From Rosellinia necatrix (lineage: Eukaryota > Ascomycota > Sordariomycetes > Xylariales > Xylariaceae): 64,000 nucleotides of DNA. Below, piece by piece: positions 11,702 to 24,496 of this stretch. A program made the translations under genes and the position numbers. The notes below the pieces were generated by a model that had not been told where the DNA came from, ran no database searches, and was given only the letters and a program-made list of their open reading frames with translations. How positions within the stretch are numbered: position 1 is the first letter of the stretch; the number at the start of each line of letters is the position of its first letter. The stretch is from contig JAGYVD010000004.1 in assembly GCA_021209875.1 (NCBI GenBank), positions 1,612,001-1,676,000 on the forward strand, written 5' to 3'.

Positions 11702-13958
11702 TAGACGGTAGGGATGGGATGGTGTTGGCCTTGTAACGGATGTTCCAAGTTTGGCTCGGGGGGGTGGTATTATCGGACCCCAACATACCGACATGTCGGT
11801 GAAAAACTTCCAGGGGCAGGCCGTAACCGGCACAACAATTTGTTTCCGTGTAGGGAACAAAAACGCCGACATACGCAAATTCATGTAATACTATCACACC
11901 ATCACAATGCACGACCCCGCCTCCACCTCGTCGTCCCCTCGCTTGTATAACTAGTACATAAAGGGGAATACCGGTAAGGGTACCTCTTATAGCAGAAATG
12001 TATATGAATGAGAGCGAGGCATACCGAACCATGATTCCTTCTGGCCTTGTTTCTGGTTCGAATGCATACAGCATGATAAGACCTTTTATCACGCCAGGAC
12101 CAACCGTGTCACTCGGTAAAGACGCTCACGATGTGGTAATCATGTTTGGGATACTATCATTTTGGCCGAACTTTATGTAATTCATACTGACATGCTGAGA
12201 AAGGCCAGGGCATGGACATCATCTTTGTATAATGAAAGCTAGACGGATGGCGTTGTGGTGCTTTAGAATATAGTGATCCGACGAAGACATTGTGGTAACA
12301 AGCGAGTAGATGAATGGGATTCTGATACATTCACATGTTCGTCTCGGGTTGGTAATACCCTCCGGGTGCCGACTCATATCTAACTCATTATGTGAGGGCA
12401 GATATCATGGGAATTTTTATCACGTACACGGTGAGCAAATTTGCGACGGGAACACGCCTTCGAGGGTAGTGTGAGGAAACGATAAAGAATATTTAATAAG
12501 GTTCCTAAGGATTTGGCATTGTATACTAGCGGCTGCTGACACCAAATGAACTAAACTAAATTAGTGGGCGCAGACCCAAAGCAATATTGAACCGTGTTGA
12601 TATTGGTATTCATGAATTTATACGGCCAAGAGTCCTGATTCTTCTCAGTTTGAGGATACGGTCCTAAACTCCGGGATCCAAATCGAGATACAATTGATCG
12701 ATTTGACGAAAGGCAAGTGGGATTTCTGAACGATCGAGATCCCCCTTTTTTTTTTCTTTTCTTTTTTTTTTTTGCCGAAACTAAAGGTCTATCTAGAGAA
12801 GAGGGGGAATGATCCGGTCGAAACACCCCGTCAAACGGAGCTGGCGAAATCTATCCGAATCTTCCGCAGCGAAAAACGGCGGTTCATAATTCGGATGCGC
12901 TCACATCCGCGTGGGGAAGCCACATGGTTGACATCGGGTAAAGCCGTTCATTCCATCTTACCCCGAAGACCATACCTCGATATCTAAGTATGCGCGTCGT
13001 CCAGTCAAAGAGCCATTTGGGCACGTGAGGGGGGTCCCGGATGGCGTCGATCAGCGGCATAAAAATACGCCATATGGCGCCATTAGTTGCACAAAATGTG
13101 TCGCACTTTGTCCCCCTCGGCTGTTTACTGATACCATAAAATATGGTATCTTAGGTGTGGCATAGCGTTCTCGTATAATCCTATTGTCCCCTCTATAGTA
13201 AGGTGCAACGTGGGTAGGTAGACGAGTTAGCTCGACGAGAGTTGAACAACGATCGTTTCTAAGGATTTTTATGTGACACGAGAGAGGCGATAACTTAGTT
13301 TAAGGCCTCAAACGATATATACATAACTCCCGATTAGTTAGTTATATCTCTTGTGATTTGCTATGTATATCGTATTACTGGCTATTAGTAATCGCGTATA
13401 CCGCTCCACGGCTTGGCATTCCTGGGGATTTTCATAGTGTACTGTACACTACTGCACTATTATCTACTTGGCTCTAGCCTTGGTATGCTTGTTCTGTCGG
13501 ATACTAACTAGCAATCCCAGTAATGAGGGGGGTGGGTATCCTTATGTTAACGGTTATTCCTGTGTAGATTTAAACTTACTACATTTGGTATCATATACAA
13601 TTCCTATGCACAACGATTGGATATTCTCGAAGGCGACCTGAGCACATCGATTCAGCTGGAATTATTTAGTACATCGGGCTTACCGCATGAGGTTGGTGCC
13701 GACTTGGCCCTAGTTACAAATGATCGCAACGGTCCTAAAAGCAGGATGATGGCCCACATGAAGACGCTCCGGATGATCCATTATATTTTATTTACAGATT
13801 AGCCGTGGTATACTGGATTGTTCTCGAGTACCTTGTGCTTATAGACGGCCGTGGTACGAGAGCCGGCACACTGCAGTGCGGCGTCAATAAGTTCAAGGCT
13901 CGAAATCCCGAGATACCTTTGGATCAAACATTGTCGTCTCTTCAGAAGACTCCTCAAT
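11702..13958. other. Intergenic, no gene recognised
   Basis: About 2.2 kb of ordinary to AT-leaning sequence. It holds T-rich runs at 12744-12772. All open frames are short and unlike known proteins. Confidence 0.45.
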
Positions 13959-15874
13959 ATGGCGTCCTTGCATCCGTCGCCGGCGACCGACTGGCCGACA
14001 TGGATAGAATCCGACGTCATCCCACACATCGTGGCGCAACCTCTGCCATACCTCGCGACTGCCCTCGCTGTCGTTCTTGTGGCTTACTCAACATGGCGGA
14101 TCAGGCTTCAGAAGTTGCCGCCGATTCTCAACGCGCCCAGCCGTTTTGACATGAGTAATTCACTAGCCAAGCTAGATTTCCTCAACAGGGCTGCCAGTCT
14201 CTTGAAGACCGCGACGGAAGAGTTCGGCGAGAAGCCAGTCCGTATTGCGACGGATACTGGAAACTTGATCGTCTTGCCGCCCAATCATCTGGCTCAAGAG
14301 ATCCGGAACGAGCCGAACCTAAGCTTCTTCGCAAGCTCTCAGGAAGTAAGATGACAGGTATCCCTTCTCGGAGAGGCCGTTCTAACGACCGTCCTTAGGA
14401 TTTCCACGGCAAGCTTCCAGGTTTTGAGCCGTTTAACGCGGAGAAGGCGGCTGGTATGCTTCTAAAAGTGACTCGGAATCAGTTGACAAAGTATCTCAGT
14501 AAGTAGGGTCAAGAATCAGACTCCTGCTCCAACGCACATCTTCAGTTGAGGGCATTTGTTTTAAACTGACCGACTCGCGCAGCGAAGGTGACAAAGCCGG
14601 TATCCTTGGAGGCAAGCTTCGCGCTGCATAACCTGCTCGGCGAATCTACCGGTACGTTGCGATCCCTAAAATCTAAATTGCCGAACTGACCAAACCTTTT
14701 CCCGATGACGACAGAATGGACAGAAGTCAAGTCGCTCCACATCAGCGTGCGCTACGTGTCGAGCCTATCCTCGCGCATCTTCCTCGGCGACGAGCTCTGC
14801 CGCAACAAGCGCTGGCTGGAGACGACGTCGCAGTACGCGGTGAACTCGATGCACGCGGTCAAGACGCTGCGGCTGTTCCCGAAGTTCACGCGGCCGGTGG
14901 TGCACTGGTTCCTGCCGGAGTGCCGGCTGATCCGGCGGCTGCTGGGGGAGGCGCGGGAGATCATCCAGGAGGTGATCGACCGGCGGCGGGCGGAGAAGGC
15001 GGCGGCGGCGCGGGAGGGGCGGCCGGTGCCGCGGCCGAGCGACGCGATCGAGTGGGCCGAGGAGGAGTCCCGGGACGACCCGTACGACCCGGCCGTGTAC
15101 CAGATCGGCCTCTCCATGGCCGCCATCCACACCACCTCCGACCTGCTCAACCAGACGCTGCAGAACCTCGTGCAGCGCCCGGCCCTCATCGACGACCTGC
15201 GCCGGGAGATCGTTGACGTCCTCCGCAGCGACGGCATGACCAAGACGGCGCTCTACAACCTCAAGCTGATGGACAGCGTGCTCAAGGAGACGCAGAGGCT
15301 GAAGCCGATCAAGATGAGTACGTAATCCATCCCTTTCCCCTCCCCTTCCCCATAACGATCCATTATCCACGAACGAACCCCCCCGCGCCCCAAACTAACT
15401 CCCCTTCCCCCCCTTTTTTTTTGGGGCCCGACAGCGACGATGCACCGCCTCGCGCTCGCGGATGTGAAGCTCTCGGACGGCACGATGATCCCGAAGGGGA
15501 CGAAGGTGGCGGTGCGGTCGACGCGGCGCCTGGACCCGGCGGCGTACGCGGACCCGGAGGCGTTCGACGGGGCGCGGTTCGCGCGGATGCGCGACGTCCC
15601 GGGACCGGCGGCGAACGCGGCGCACCTGGTGACGACGGGGCCGGACGCGCTCGGCTTCGGGCACGGCCTGCACGCGTGCCCGGGGCGCTTCTTCGCCGCC
15701 AACGAGCTCAAGATCGCCCTCGTGCACCTGCTGCTCAAGTACGACATCGCGCCCACCCCGGCGTTCCGCCCCCGCGTCATCGAGCTCGGCTTCGACCTCC
15801 GCGTCGACCCCGCCACCGCCATCCTCGTCCGCCGCCGCCAGCCCGAGATCGATCTCGACTCCTTGTCGTTCTAG
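13959..15874 (+). CDS. Cytochrome P450 monooxygenase
   Basis: Five exons: 13959-14345, 14399-14498, 14583-14651, 14715-15317 and 15435-15874, giving about 532 aa, normal for a fungal P450. An N-terminal membrane anchor lies at about residues 24-45 (PYLATALAVVLVAYS). Helix I holds AAIHTTSD (about 321-328), the form seen in ent-kaurene-oxidase-like fungal P450s. The ExxR motif is ETQR (377-380). The heme loop is FGHGLHACPG with the ligand Cys near residue 468, followed by RFFAANELKIAL. All hallmark residues are intact. The substrate is unknown, and no other biosynthetic gene is adjacent, so a role in secondary metabolism is only possible. Exons 1-3 have moderate GC while exons 4-5 are strongly GC-rich, an abrupt change within one gene. 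The donor at 15318 could shift by a few bases. Confidence 0.88.
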
Positions 15875-17741
15875 GGTTCTCTCGAGAGGGCGGTATGTGT
15901 GTGTATGTGTGGGAAGGAAGGGAGAGGAGGGGGGTCGCGTTAACGCGACCCCGCGGTGGCGCATGCATGGGGGGGGAGGCTGATGTAATAAAGCATATTC
16001 TTTGAATTTTTAAATGCAAATGTGTAAAGGCTAAAGATCACGGAGTGAATAAATAGGCATGTTCTAGGCCGTAGAGGGGTTGTAGTGGTAATATTTAGGG
16101 CTCAATAGGGTCAACAATTGATTCCTGAACCCTTTAAGACCCAAGGGGGTCCCGAAGGTCCTTATATACACCCATTTCCAGTATTAGAACCACCCTAGGT
16201 GTCGGGTGGTAGCTGGCAGGGTCATTATTGGACCTGACAAAATGTTGAGTAGCCGAGTCGGTGGCGGGCATAAAAATCCCTAAGGTTAAAAGCCGTGGGG
16301 TTTTAGACGCAGTCAAATCAGAACATAATACGAGTAAATAACTCTATATAGATGACGACCGTTAGTTGTGATAGTCGTGGTGGCTGTAATAGCTACTATG
16401 GTGTGGTAGTTATGGAACAAAAAAAAAGTTTTAGAAGGCTTCCCTTCGATTGCAGTGGATGCTACTTTTCACACGGAGGCCTTCCTGCTCATTTTGTTGC
16501 AAATAAATATCGCGGGATTATGATTCCCCCACACCCCAGTGTCAGGACAGACGAAAACCCAATAGCAGCAGCCAACTGTCGAGGAGAGGGTTACTAGCTA
16601 TTTGGTTGTAAAATAAATCCACTATCGTGTTGCAGGTGATAACTCAATAAGTCTTCAATCTATGTTATAGTTCGGTAAGGAATGCGCAAGACCAATTGGC
16701 CGTGCGTTTTCATAAAGAGATTGACGCCCTGTATTAGCGGGGGATAAGGAAGGGGAAAGAGCTTGTGAGTTGGGACCCAGGTGACATTTGACAAGTATTG
16801 TTCAGTTCGAGCTCAATATATCAAACTATGGTCGATTACATGCTGAGACGTCGGTTTAGTATGAGCGCCGCTATGATGCTGAGCATGGATATATTAAACT
16901 TGGATTCTCTCAATATACATGATCACAATTGATGAAAGAAATGCTACGTTTATGTTGACCATCTTAGACATCGTGGGATATATTCTCATCGACCAGAAAA
17001 TAAATATTGTTTACGTTCATTATAGCACCGGTCGCCGTTTAATGTGCACCGAACTGCTAAGTTGCGGTCAAGAAAGATTGATATGATACATTATCTCTTC
17101 ATTCTGAACTAGTAGGATATATGAAACATCAGACTATTCATAGGCAAACAAAAATTTAGGGATGATTGGACTATCCTGTTCGGCTATCAATAACATATTC
17201 ATATGACTAGAATAACTATACTCATTCACTATTGAATTTAAGCAGCCTAATGGACAGATGGTAACTGGCGGAAGCACATACTGTGAGAAGCAGGTGAATG
17301 AGAAAATACAGAAGGGCTACTTAATATTAGTCTGCATATTCCCGTATAAACTGGTCATAATGTGGTGTATTGCCACGCTGTTCCTTCAACATGGCGCGGT
17401 TGCCTTGTTTGTATTGTTACCGTTAGGTTCCTGCACTTTCCAATTGAACGGATACCTATTAACCAAGTTACCAACACAATGTACCTATGTAGACAAGAAA
17501 GGATGAATGGGTAATGACAAGATACCTATAAGTACGCCGATAAATAAGCAGCAAGCGCTGTATTAGCTTTGGCATTTCCGTGACTCCCCTACATACTTGT
17601 TTACCAGCTGTGATAGTAAACATTTCCATTTCTTCACCTCGCACTAAATTCAAGCACCTGATCATTTCTCCTTCCTTCAAAAGTCATCTAAGGAAACAGC
17701 CTTATTATCTGCACATCCAAGATCAGTCTATCAATCCTGAA
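15875..17741. other. Intergenic, AT-leaning
   Basis: After a G-rich and TG-rich stretch (15890-15980) the sequence becomes AT-leaning and stop-rich. It may include old decayed repeats, but no element ends or coding remnants could be shown. Confidence 0.4.
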
Positions 17742-18704
17742 ATGGAGGGCATAAACGAACTCACGGCTGATGATATAATGGCGGCTGGGATTTTGATGAA
17801 ACTGAGCGAGGTAATAAATCAAAGCCATTCAATTCTTGAGGCACAACTAACCACGGCGATATAGGAATGGCACCAGCAGCAAGGTGAAGCAGCTTCTGGT
17901 CATGCAACCGTCAATTCCGCCACTGAACCCGCTGAGCCATCAACTCCTGCTCCAATCGCTGCCCCAGGCAGCTTGGCGGCGGGGGATACTATTGCTCCGA
18001 CTCCTAGATATACCCCACATAGACGTATTCGAATTCAGAGGCAGCGGCACCAGACCCAATCCTCTGACTCGGAGGCTGAGGATAACATTGTTACTGCGCC
18101 TTCTGTATACAATCCACTTGGAAAAGCCCGAGCTCAAAAGCAGCAGCGACAGATTCAATCGTCCGACTCTGAAGCTGAGGATACCATTGCTGTTGCGACG
18201 TCCGGATACATCCCATCTAGCAACGCTCGGGCTCGGGAGCAGCAGCGGGAGGAATCCGCCGAGCCGGAAGCCGAGGACAATATTATTGTTGCTGCTCCCA
18301 AACCTACCACGCCTGGCAATACTCAAGCCCAAAGGCAGCAGCGGCGGCGGAGACAACCCCCCGAGTCCATTCTATCCAACATCCATATGGCTGACATACG
18401 AGACGTGAAGGACTGGCCCTCGGCGGCGCTCGCTCTAGCCCGGCTCCCGGCACAGCGGGAGGTCGAGAAGAAGCGCCATGAGTTCCGCGACAAGCCTAGC
18501 GTGAACCTGACGGCCGTGGTCGGCCAGTGCGTTGGCGTCGAGGCGTCCCAGCCGTGCACGCGATGCGAACGTGGCAACGGCCCCTTTACCGGCGGTTGCA
18601 TAGTCGTGCCCCTTGACGCCGACGTAGATTTGAACTACGATAGCTGCTGCTTCAACTGTCGGTATCAGAAGATGTATCGTGACTGTTCGTTGACATTCCA
18701 GTAG
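17742..18704 (+). CDS. DUF3716-type Cys-cluster protein with tandem repeats
   Basis: Exons 17742-17810 and 17865-18704 give about 302 aa. The 54-bp intron has a CTAAC branch point and the join is phase 0. The middle of the protein is a threefold imperfect repeat of about 33 residues. Each copy runs from an Arg/Gln-rich block (RIQRQRHQTQ; ARAQKQQRQIQ; ARAREQQRE) through an acidic Ser block (SSDSEAEDNI; SSDSEAEDTI; SAEPEAEDNI) to a Pro/Ser linker. The C-terminus has CTRCERGNGPFTGGCIVV and then CCFNCRYQKMYRDCS. This CxxC...GPF...C...CxxC...C layout is that of the fungal DUF3716 family, whose function is unknown; a zinc site is inferred. It is the last gene before the transposon island. It has no evident RIP damage. 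Confidence 0.72.
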
Positions 18705-19875
18705 AAGCAAGAAAATAGGGAAGGACATGTGAGGTCTGGTTTGTTTTAGCTCTAACTAGCTGAGAATGACAGATAAAATCAATTGATGAACGATTTGTTG
18801 AGCTCGATATACGTGATAGGGTGTCAGATGCCTTTTAATATCTTTTCTGAGTGCTATTCCAAGCCCACCACTATTATTATTCGAAGGCCATTTTTTTGTC
18901 TACCCCTGTTTCCCTTTCGACGTTTAGCAATATCTTCTCGTGTGCGTCTCGCCATATGTATTTACGATACCGTATCTCCAGCTACCGGGGTGGTTTACCT
19001 TGCTCCTATCAACGGCTCACCTATCTTATCCCTTCCTTGTTGTTCTGGCCTCATACCCTTGTGCGCGTTTTGAATACCTGCTTCAACATGCTCGCCTCAC
19101 TGCGCTTCTCCACTACTTTGATAGACATAGAAATTGATATCATTTGATGTATTTTCATGTACTCGTTATCTACCCCAAATCTTAGGCTTAAAAAGCATAA
19201 AGCAAGCCAATGAATCTCAGCTGGCCCGAACTGAGGGGTAAAAAGGGACAACTACATGAGAAAAAGCTCCAGGGTAATATTCTCTCACGCAAACAATTTA
19301 TCTAGATTTGCAGGGATAAAGTACGCCGTATAAGCATGTGCCGCGTTGATTCTCTTGAGAAGGGTTGGAATAAGATGTACTCTTTGTGTGCTATTTATCC
19401 TCGGTGTCTTTGTGATACATTGTTTGTCGGCTCAGCCCGCCCGGGCGCTTAGTCTAGTCTTCGTAATACCAAGATCGAGTGACGTGCCATTGTGTACTAC
19501 TACTATATTGAATCAATTGATTTGTTAGTCTAGGCCCCCCTACCAGGCACCAGTCGACCCAGTCGCTTCGATGAAATACATCGGACGCCCAAAGTAAGCT
19601 TATAAGGTCATTAGATAAAACCTGCCCAAACGCGGCACAGGCATCCAAAGTCAGCACCTGGTGGCACGAATTAGTTTCGGCATGCGACAGCGAGTTCTAC
19701 GGAGCCCACGTGCATATTTTGGATGACTTACGAGGTGACGTTTAAAAGATGCCGATCGGCCGGTGTCTCTCCCCAGACAGCAGCGATTAGCGTGACGATC
19801 TACCCACCCTCACGGCTAGGGTGTGCCGTGCTGACCCCTAATCCATATTTGGAGCGAATCCTTTACCTCCTCGGC
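18705..19875. other. Flank left of transposon island, no gene recognised
   Basis: Ordinary composition without supported genes. Short open frames at 18783-19147 and 19723-19920 resemble nothing known. Composition stays normal up to the target-site duplication, so the mutation seen in the island does not spread outward. Confidence 0.45.
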
Positions 19876-19883
19876 GCCACGTT
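19876..19883. repeat. Target-site duplication, left copy (GCCACGTT)
   Basis: This 8-bp sequence is repeated exactly at 37463-37470, directly abutting the two inverted ends of the island. Eight-bp duplications are characteristic of hAT transposons. Confidence 0.8.
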
Positions 19884-19907
19884 TAGGGTTGTAAAAAGCC
19901 CAGCCCA
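19884..19907 (+). repeat. Left terminal inverted repeat of the hAT-type element
   Basis: TAGGGTTGT, a 5-base spacer, then GCCCAGCCCA. It pairs with 37441-37462 on the opposite strand, with two exact arms of 9 and 10 bp. The start TAGGG fits hAT termini. Confidence 0.78.
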
Positions 19908-19921
19908 TGGGCGCCCATAAT

Positions 19922-20014
19922 AGCCCATGGGCTCTTGGCGGGCCCTTATAAAAGCCCACGGGCTCTTGGCGGGCCTTTATAAAAACTTATAAGCTTTTAG
20001 CAGGCTTTTATAAA
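19922..20014 (+). repeat. Three 31-bp subterminal tandem repeats crossing the mutation boundary
   Basis: Units are 19922-19952, 19953-19983 and 19984-20014. Units 1 and 2 are GC-rich and differ at two positions (each begins AGCCCA and ends TTATAAA). Unit 3 differs from unit 2 at ten positions, every one a C-to-T or G-to-A change. A fourth, more diverged unit follows. Subterminal repeats are typical transposase-binding sites in hAT elements. The array also marks exactly where the mutation begins. Confidence 0.8.
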
Positions 20015-21231
20015 AGCTTATAAGTTTAAAAAGCTGCTAAAATTTATAAGCTTTTATAAGTTTTTATAAATTAAAAATTAAAAATTATTTTTATATTAAT
20101 TTTATTTTAATTATTAAATTTAAAAATATTATTATATTTAAAATAAAATTTTATTAATAAAAATATTAATATAATATTTATAATAATAAAAATTATAATA
20201 AAAAATTAAAATAAATATATATATTTAAATAATAATTAATAAGTTATAATAAAAATAAAATATAAAAATATAAAAATAAAATAATTAATATTAAAATAAA
20301 AACTATATTAAAATAAAACTGTTTTTAAAAATAAATAATTAATATAATTTAAATAAAATATATATTTTTTTAAATTATATTTAAAATTAAATTATATTAA
20401 ATAAAATATAAAAATTATTATTATTAAAAATAATATAAAATTTATATTATTATATTTTAAAAGTTTTTAAATTATATTATTAATTATAAATATATTAAAA
20501 ATAATATAAATTAAAATATAATGTTTTTATAAAAATAAAATATAAAATAAATAATAATATTTTAATTTATATAATTTTAATTATTATAAATAATTAATAT
20601 AAATATTAATATATAAAATATAATAAAAACTTATAATTAATTATAATAAATATTAAAAATAATATAAGCTATTTTTAAATAATATTTATATTAAATTTTA
20701 ATATTATTAAAATAAATGTTAAAAAATATATAAAAGCTGTTTTTTTATAAATTATTATAAAAAAATTAAAAATAAATTAACGCTAAAATATATTAATAAA
20801 TTTTAATAATAATTATTAAAAATAATATTTATATTAATTAAATAATAAATAAAATAATAAAAATAAAATAATTAAATATAAAAAACTTTATTTTATAAAA
20901 TATTATTTTAAAATAAAAATTTAAGCTTGTTTTTATATAAAATAAAAATAAATTATATTTTTAAAAATAAAAAAATATATTAATATATATATTAATTTAT
21001 ATATTAATTAGCTTATTTATTTTAAAAATTTATATTAATAAAATAATAAAGTTTAAAGTTTTATTTTAAAATTAATAATAAATTATTTAATATAAAAACT
21101 ATTTTAATAAAAATATTATAAATAATTATATTTTAAAAATAATTATAAAATTTATTAAATTTATAAAATTAAAACATTTTAATATAATTAATTAAATAAA
21201 AATATTAATTTTTATATAAACTAAATATAAA

Positions 21232-21475
21232 ACGTTTTTGTTGCACCAGTCATAAATAAGAAGTTAAGGCTCTAGCAATAAGTGATATATTATACGAAAA
21301 TCTATAGATGAAAAAAGAAAGAGTAAGTGGAAGGAATTAGCTTATTAGAATTCTGGCTAAATGCAGGTGTGTGGGGTGGGTCTAGTTTATGCGCTACAGC
21401 TGGTCTGTGCGCACCAGTTGGCAACAAATGTATGGATGTTTTGTGCGTGCTACGCACGCTATAAGAAAAACTAGT
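21232..21475. repeat. Little-mutated island inside the AT-rich block (possible small non-autonomous element)
   Basis: About 240 bp of near-normal composition within very AT-rich sequence. TTTGTTGC at 21237-21244 is matched by its complement GCAACAAA at 21421-21428, giving a possible 8-bp inverted-end element of about 192 bp. A perfect hairpin GTGCGT-GCT-ACGCAC lies at 21443-21457. There is no ORF. It may be a MITE-like insertion that came after the mutation or is too short to be a RIP target. Confidence 0.4.
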
Positions 21476-24210
21476 TATTTGTAACTATTTTTTTTTAAAA
21501 AAAATAGCTTGTTTATAAAACATGTTTAAGTTTTAAACTTGTAATTTTTATATAGTATTTTTTAACAAAAAAAAAAATTGCTTTAAGTATTTATTTATAT
21601 AATGCTTTTAAGCTTTTATATTATTAAATTATTATATAAGTTTTTTATATCATATTATTTTTTTTGCGTTTATTTTAATTTATGCTTGCTTTTATTTTTG
21701 TTTTATTATATTTTTTATATAGCTTTATTATTATTTTTATATATTATATTAAACTTGTTTTTTTTGCAGCTTATAACTAATTGTTTAATTTTATTAAAAG
21801 TTTTACTGCTTTTAAATTTATATTATAAAATTTTTTAATAATTCTGTACTATTTTTAAAGTTTTTATTAAATATTATTTATTATTAACGTTTTAACTTTT
21901 TAATTAATTTAATATTATAGTTTTTTATAATATATTTTTAAAGCTTTAATTTTTTTATAATAAATTTTTTTTTTTATAGTTTAACTAGTTTTTTATCTAG
22001 GTTTTCGGTTTTTTATTTTAATAATAAGTTATTTAAATATAATTATAATCAGTTAATATAATATTAGTTTATTAATTTTTAATTAAATAATATTTTTAAA
22101 ATAAACATGTTTTTATTTTTATTAATTATTTTAAACTTTTATTATATTATAAAATAATTTAATTTATTAAATAAACGGTTTATTTTTATAATTATTTTTT
22201 TTAATATTAATATATAGTTTTTATATTAAAGTTAAAGTTTTATTATTTATAGTTAGCTTGTTTTATTATTTATATTTAAGTTTGTTTTAAATATTTTTTA
22301 ATAAAGTTTATAAAATAAATTATTTTTAATATTTTATTTTATATTTTTATTTTAAATGTTTTTTTTAACTAGTAGTTTTTTAATTTTTTGCAGCTGTTTT
22401 ATTTTTTAATTAAAATTAAAAAGCATTAAAAATTTTATTTTTATTTTATATAATAATAGTTTTATAAACTTATAAAATAATAATGCTTAAATATAATTTA
22501 TTGCTAGTATTTGTTTTAACTAATTATTTTAATAATAGCTAACATAAAGCTTTAATTATTAATTAAAATATTTGTTTATTATTTCTGCTTGTTTAATAGT
22601 TTTATAATATTTTATAAAAGCTAATATATATTTTATACTTATTAATTTATATAATTTATTAATAAAAGCTAAAATAAATTATAATTTTTATTTAATATTA
22701 TTATTATAAATATATTAAATATTTTAAATAAGCTTTTATAATATATTTTTGCTGCATTAATTATTATAGCTTATATTATATAAAAAATTGTTTATATTTT
22801 TTTTAAACGGTTTATTATAATTAACGCGTTATCGTATTTATATTTATTTTTAAATATTTATTTAAAATTTATTATTAAATATTGTTATATATAGTTAAAA
22901 ATTAATAATAATTTTAAAAACCCCGGGGTTTTATTGCAAAATATTTTTACTAGTCGGTATTTTATATAATTTGCTATATATATATTATAACTATTAGCTA
23001 GTTTAAACTATTAATATTTTTTTAACACTAGTTTTCTGGTCTTACGTTTGTTTAAATAAGCAGTAGGCATGCAATTATAAATTTTTAAATAAGCTTAGTT
23101 TTTAAATAAAAATAATTAAAAACTACTAGCTTTTATATATTATTATTAATTTGTTTTAAGTTATTAAAAGTTGTTATTTTTTATTTTTTTAGCTTTTTAT
23201 TAATAAATTTTTATTTTAAGATTTTTTAGTTTTTTTAATATTTTATTAACTAGTTAAAAACTAGTTAATTTTTAATTTTTTTTTAAAGCTAGTATAAAAA
23301 CTTAATACTTCTCTGTTTATAAAAATATTAGCTTTATTTTATTAATAATAAGTTAAAAAATCGCTAAATGTTTTATGTTTTTTTAACTTTTATATTATTA
23401 AGTTTTTTATTTACGTAATAAAGCGTTAATTATTACGTTTTTTTAAAACAAAAATAATTAAAAGTTATATTTTAAAAATAGTTTAATTTATTTAGTTTGT
23501 TTTAAATTTAAATATTGTTTTATATTAAAATATTCTAATATTTAATAGTTTATAATTATAAAAAAGTTTTTTTAATTATTTATTAATTCTAGCTTTTATT
23601 TTTTAACGCTATAATTACAGCTAGCATTTTTTATTAAAAATATTATAATTAAGTTTAATATTATATAGTATTTTTAAAAATAAGCTATAAAATGTTATTT
23701 ATTTTTATATATAATAATACTTCTGCTATAACTTTATTAAACAAATTAGTTTTAACTTTTATAAACAGTTTATATTAATAATATTTTAATAAAAAGCTGT
23801 TATTAAAGCTTTTTAATTAATAAAAAGCTTTATTATAGTTATTTATTTAATTAAAAGCTTTATTTTTTATATTAAATAATTTATAAAATTGCGATATAAT
23901 TATATTAATTAATAAATTTTTAATAAAAGTTATAAAATCTTAAAAAGATTATATGTTTTTACTATAATAAAAAGTTTTTAATTTATTATAGCTTTAATTT
24001 TTATTAAGTTGACTTATATATTTTTAATATTAATAATATAACTTAAAAATTTAATTTGTTATATATAAAACTTTGATTTTTTTAGATCAGCTTATAAATT
24101 AATATTATATAGCTTTTAAAAAACCTTTTTTATATATATTTTATATGTTTTTAAATCGTCCAAATAAATAAATACGTTATTTATATATATGCTATAAAAA
24201 TTATTTAAAA

Positions 24211-24496
24211 AATTAAAGGCCTAAAGCAAGCTTGCAAGCGTGATGAAAATTACGAAAAAATAAGAGTTATAAGTAGGAAAAACCAGACGTGCGGATAGAA
24301 TAACTATTCGGCTTATGTTTTGTTATATAAGTTAACTTTTTAGTAGTTAGTTTCTTATTTTTATATAAACTGCTAAAAGCTGTTTTTTTAGACTGGCTGT
24401 ATTTGTGTTTAAATTTGGTCGGAGATTTATATCGTGTAGCGCGTGCGCGCAGGTGCAGTCCGCTGCGTAGGGCCTGCAGGGCTTGCGTGTGCTACA
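24211..24496 (-). repeat. LTR-like direct repeat, copy A
   Basis: About 286 bp, matched in the same orientation by 28014-28302. Shared landmarks are GCAAGCTTGCAA, ACGTGCGGATAGAATAA, CTGCTAAAAGCTGTTTTT, GCAGGTGCAGTCCGC and AGGGCCTGCAGGGCTTGCGT. Most differences are transitions (for example CCAGAC against CTAAAC). Read on the minus strand the copy begins TGTAGCACACGCAAGCCC, i.e. with the TG expected of an LTR. Neither primer-binding site nor polypurine tract is recognisable. Orientation is inferred only. Confidence 0.5.

Noticed and set aside
11371..11748. Long minus-strand frames over the bL27m exon (also 10961-11884)
   Set aside because: Antisense shadows of a GC-rich exon whose plus-strand product is a clear ribosomal protein.
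12040..12085. GGTTCGAATGC resembling a tRNA B box
   Set aside because: No A box at the right distance and no acceptor or anticodon stems.
13959..18704. Secondary-metabolite cluster around the P450
   Set aside because: No synthase, transporter, regulator or other tailoring enzyme is present nearby.
21602..21838. 78-codon hydrophobic frame resembling a mitochondrial-type membrane protein
   Set aside because: Its Leu/Phe/Ile/Tyr composition is what any AT-only sequence gives; it lies in mutated transposon DNA.
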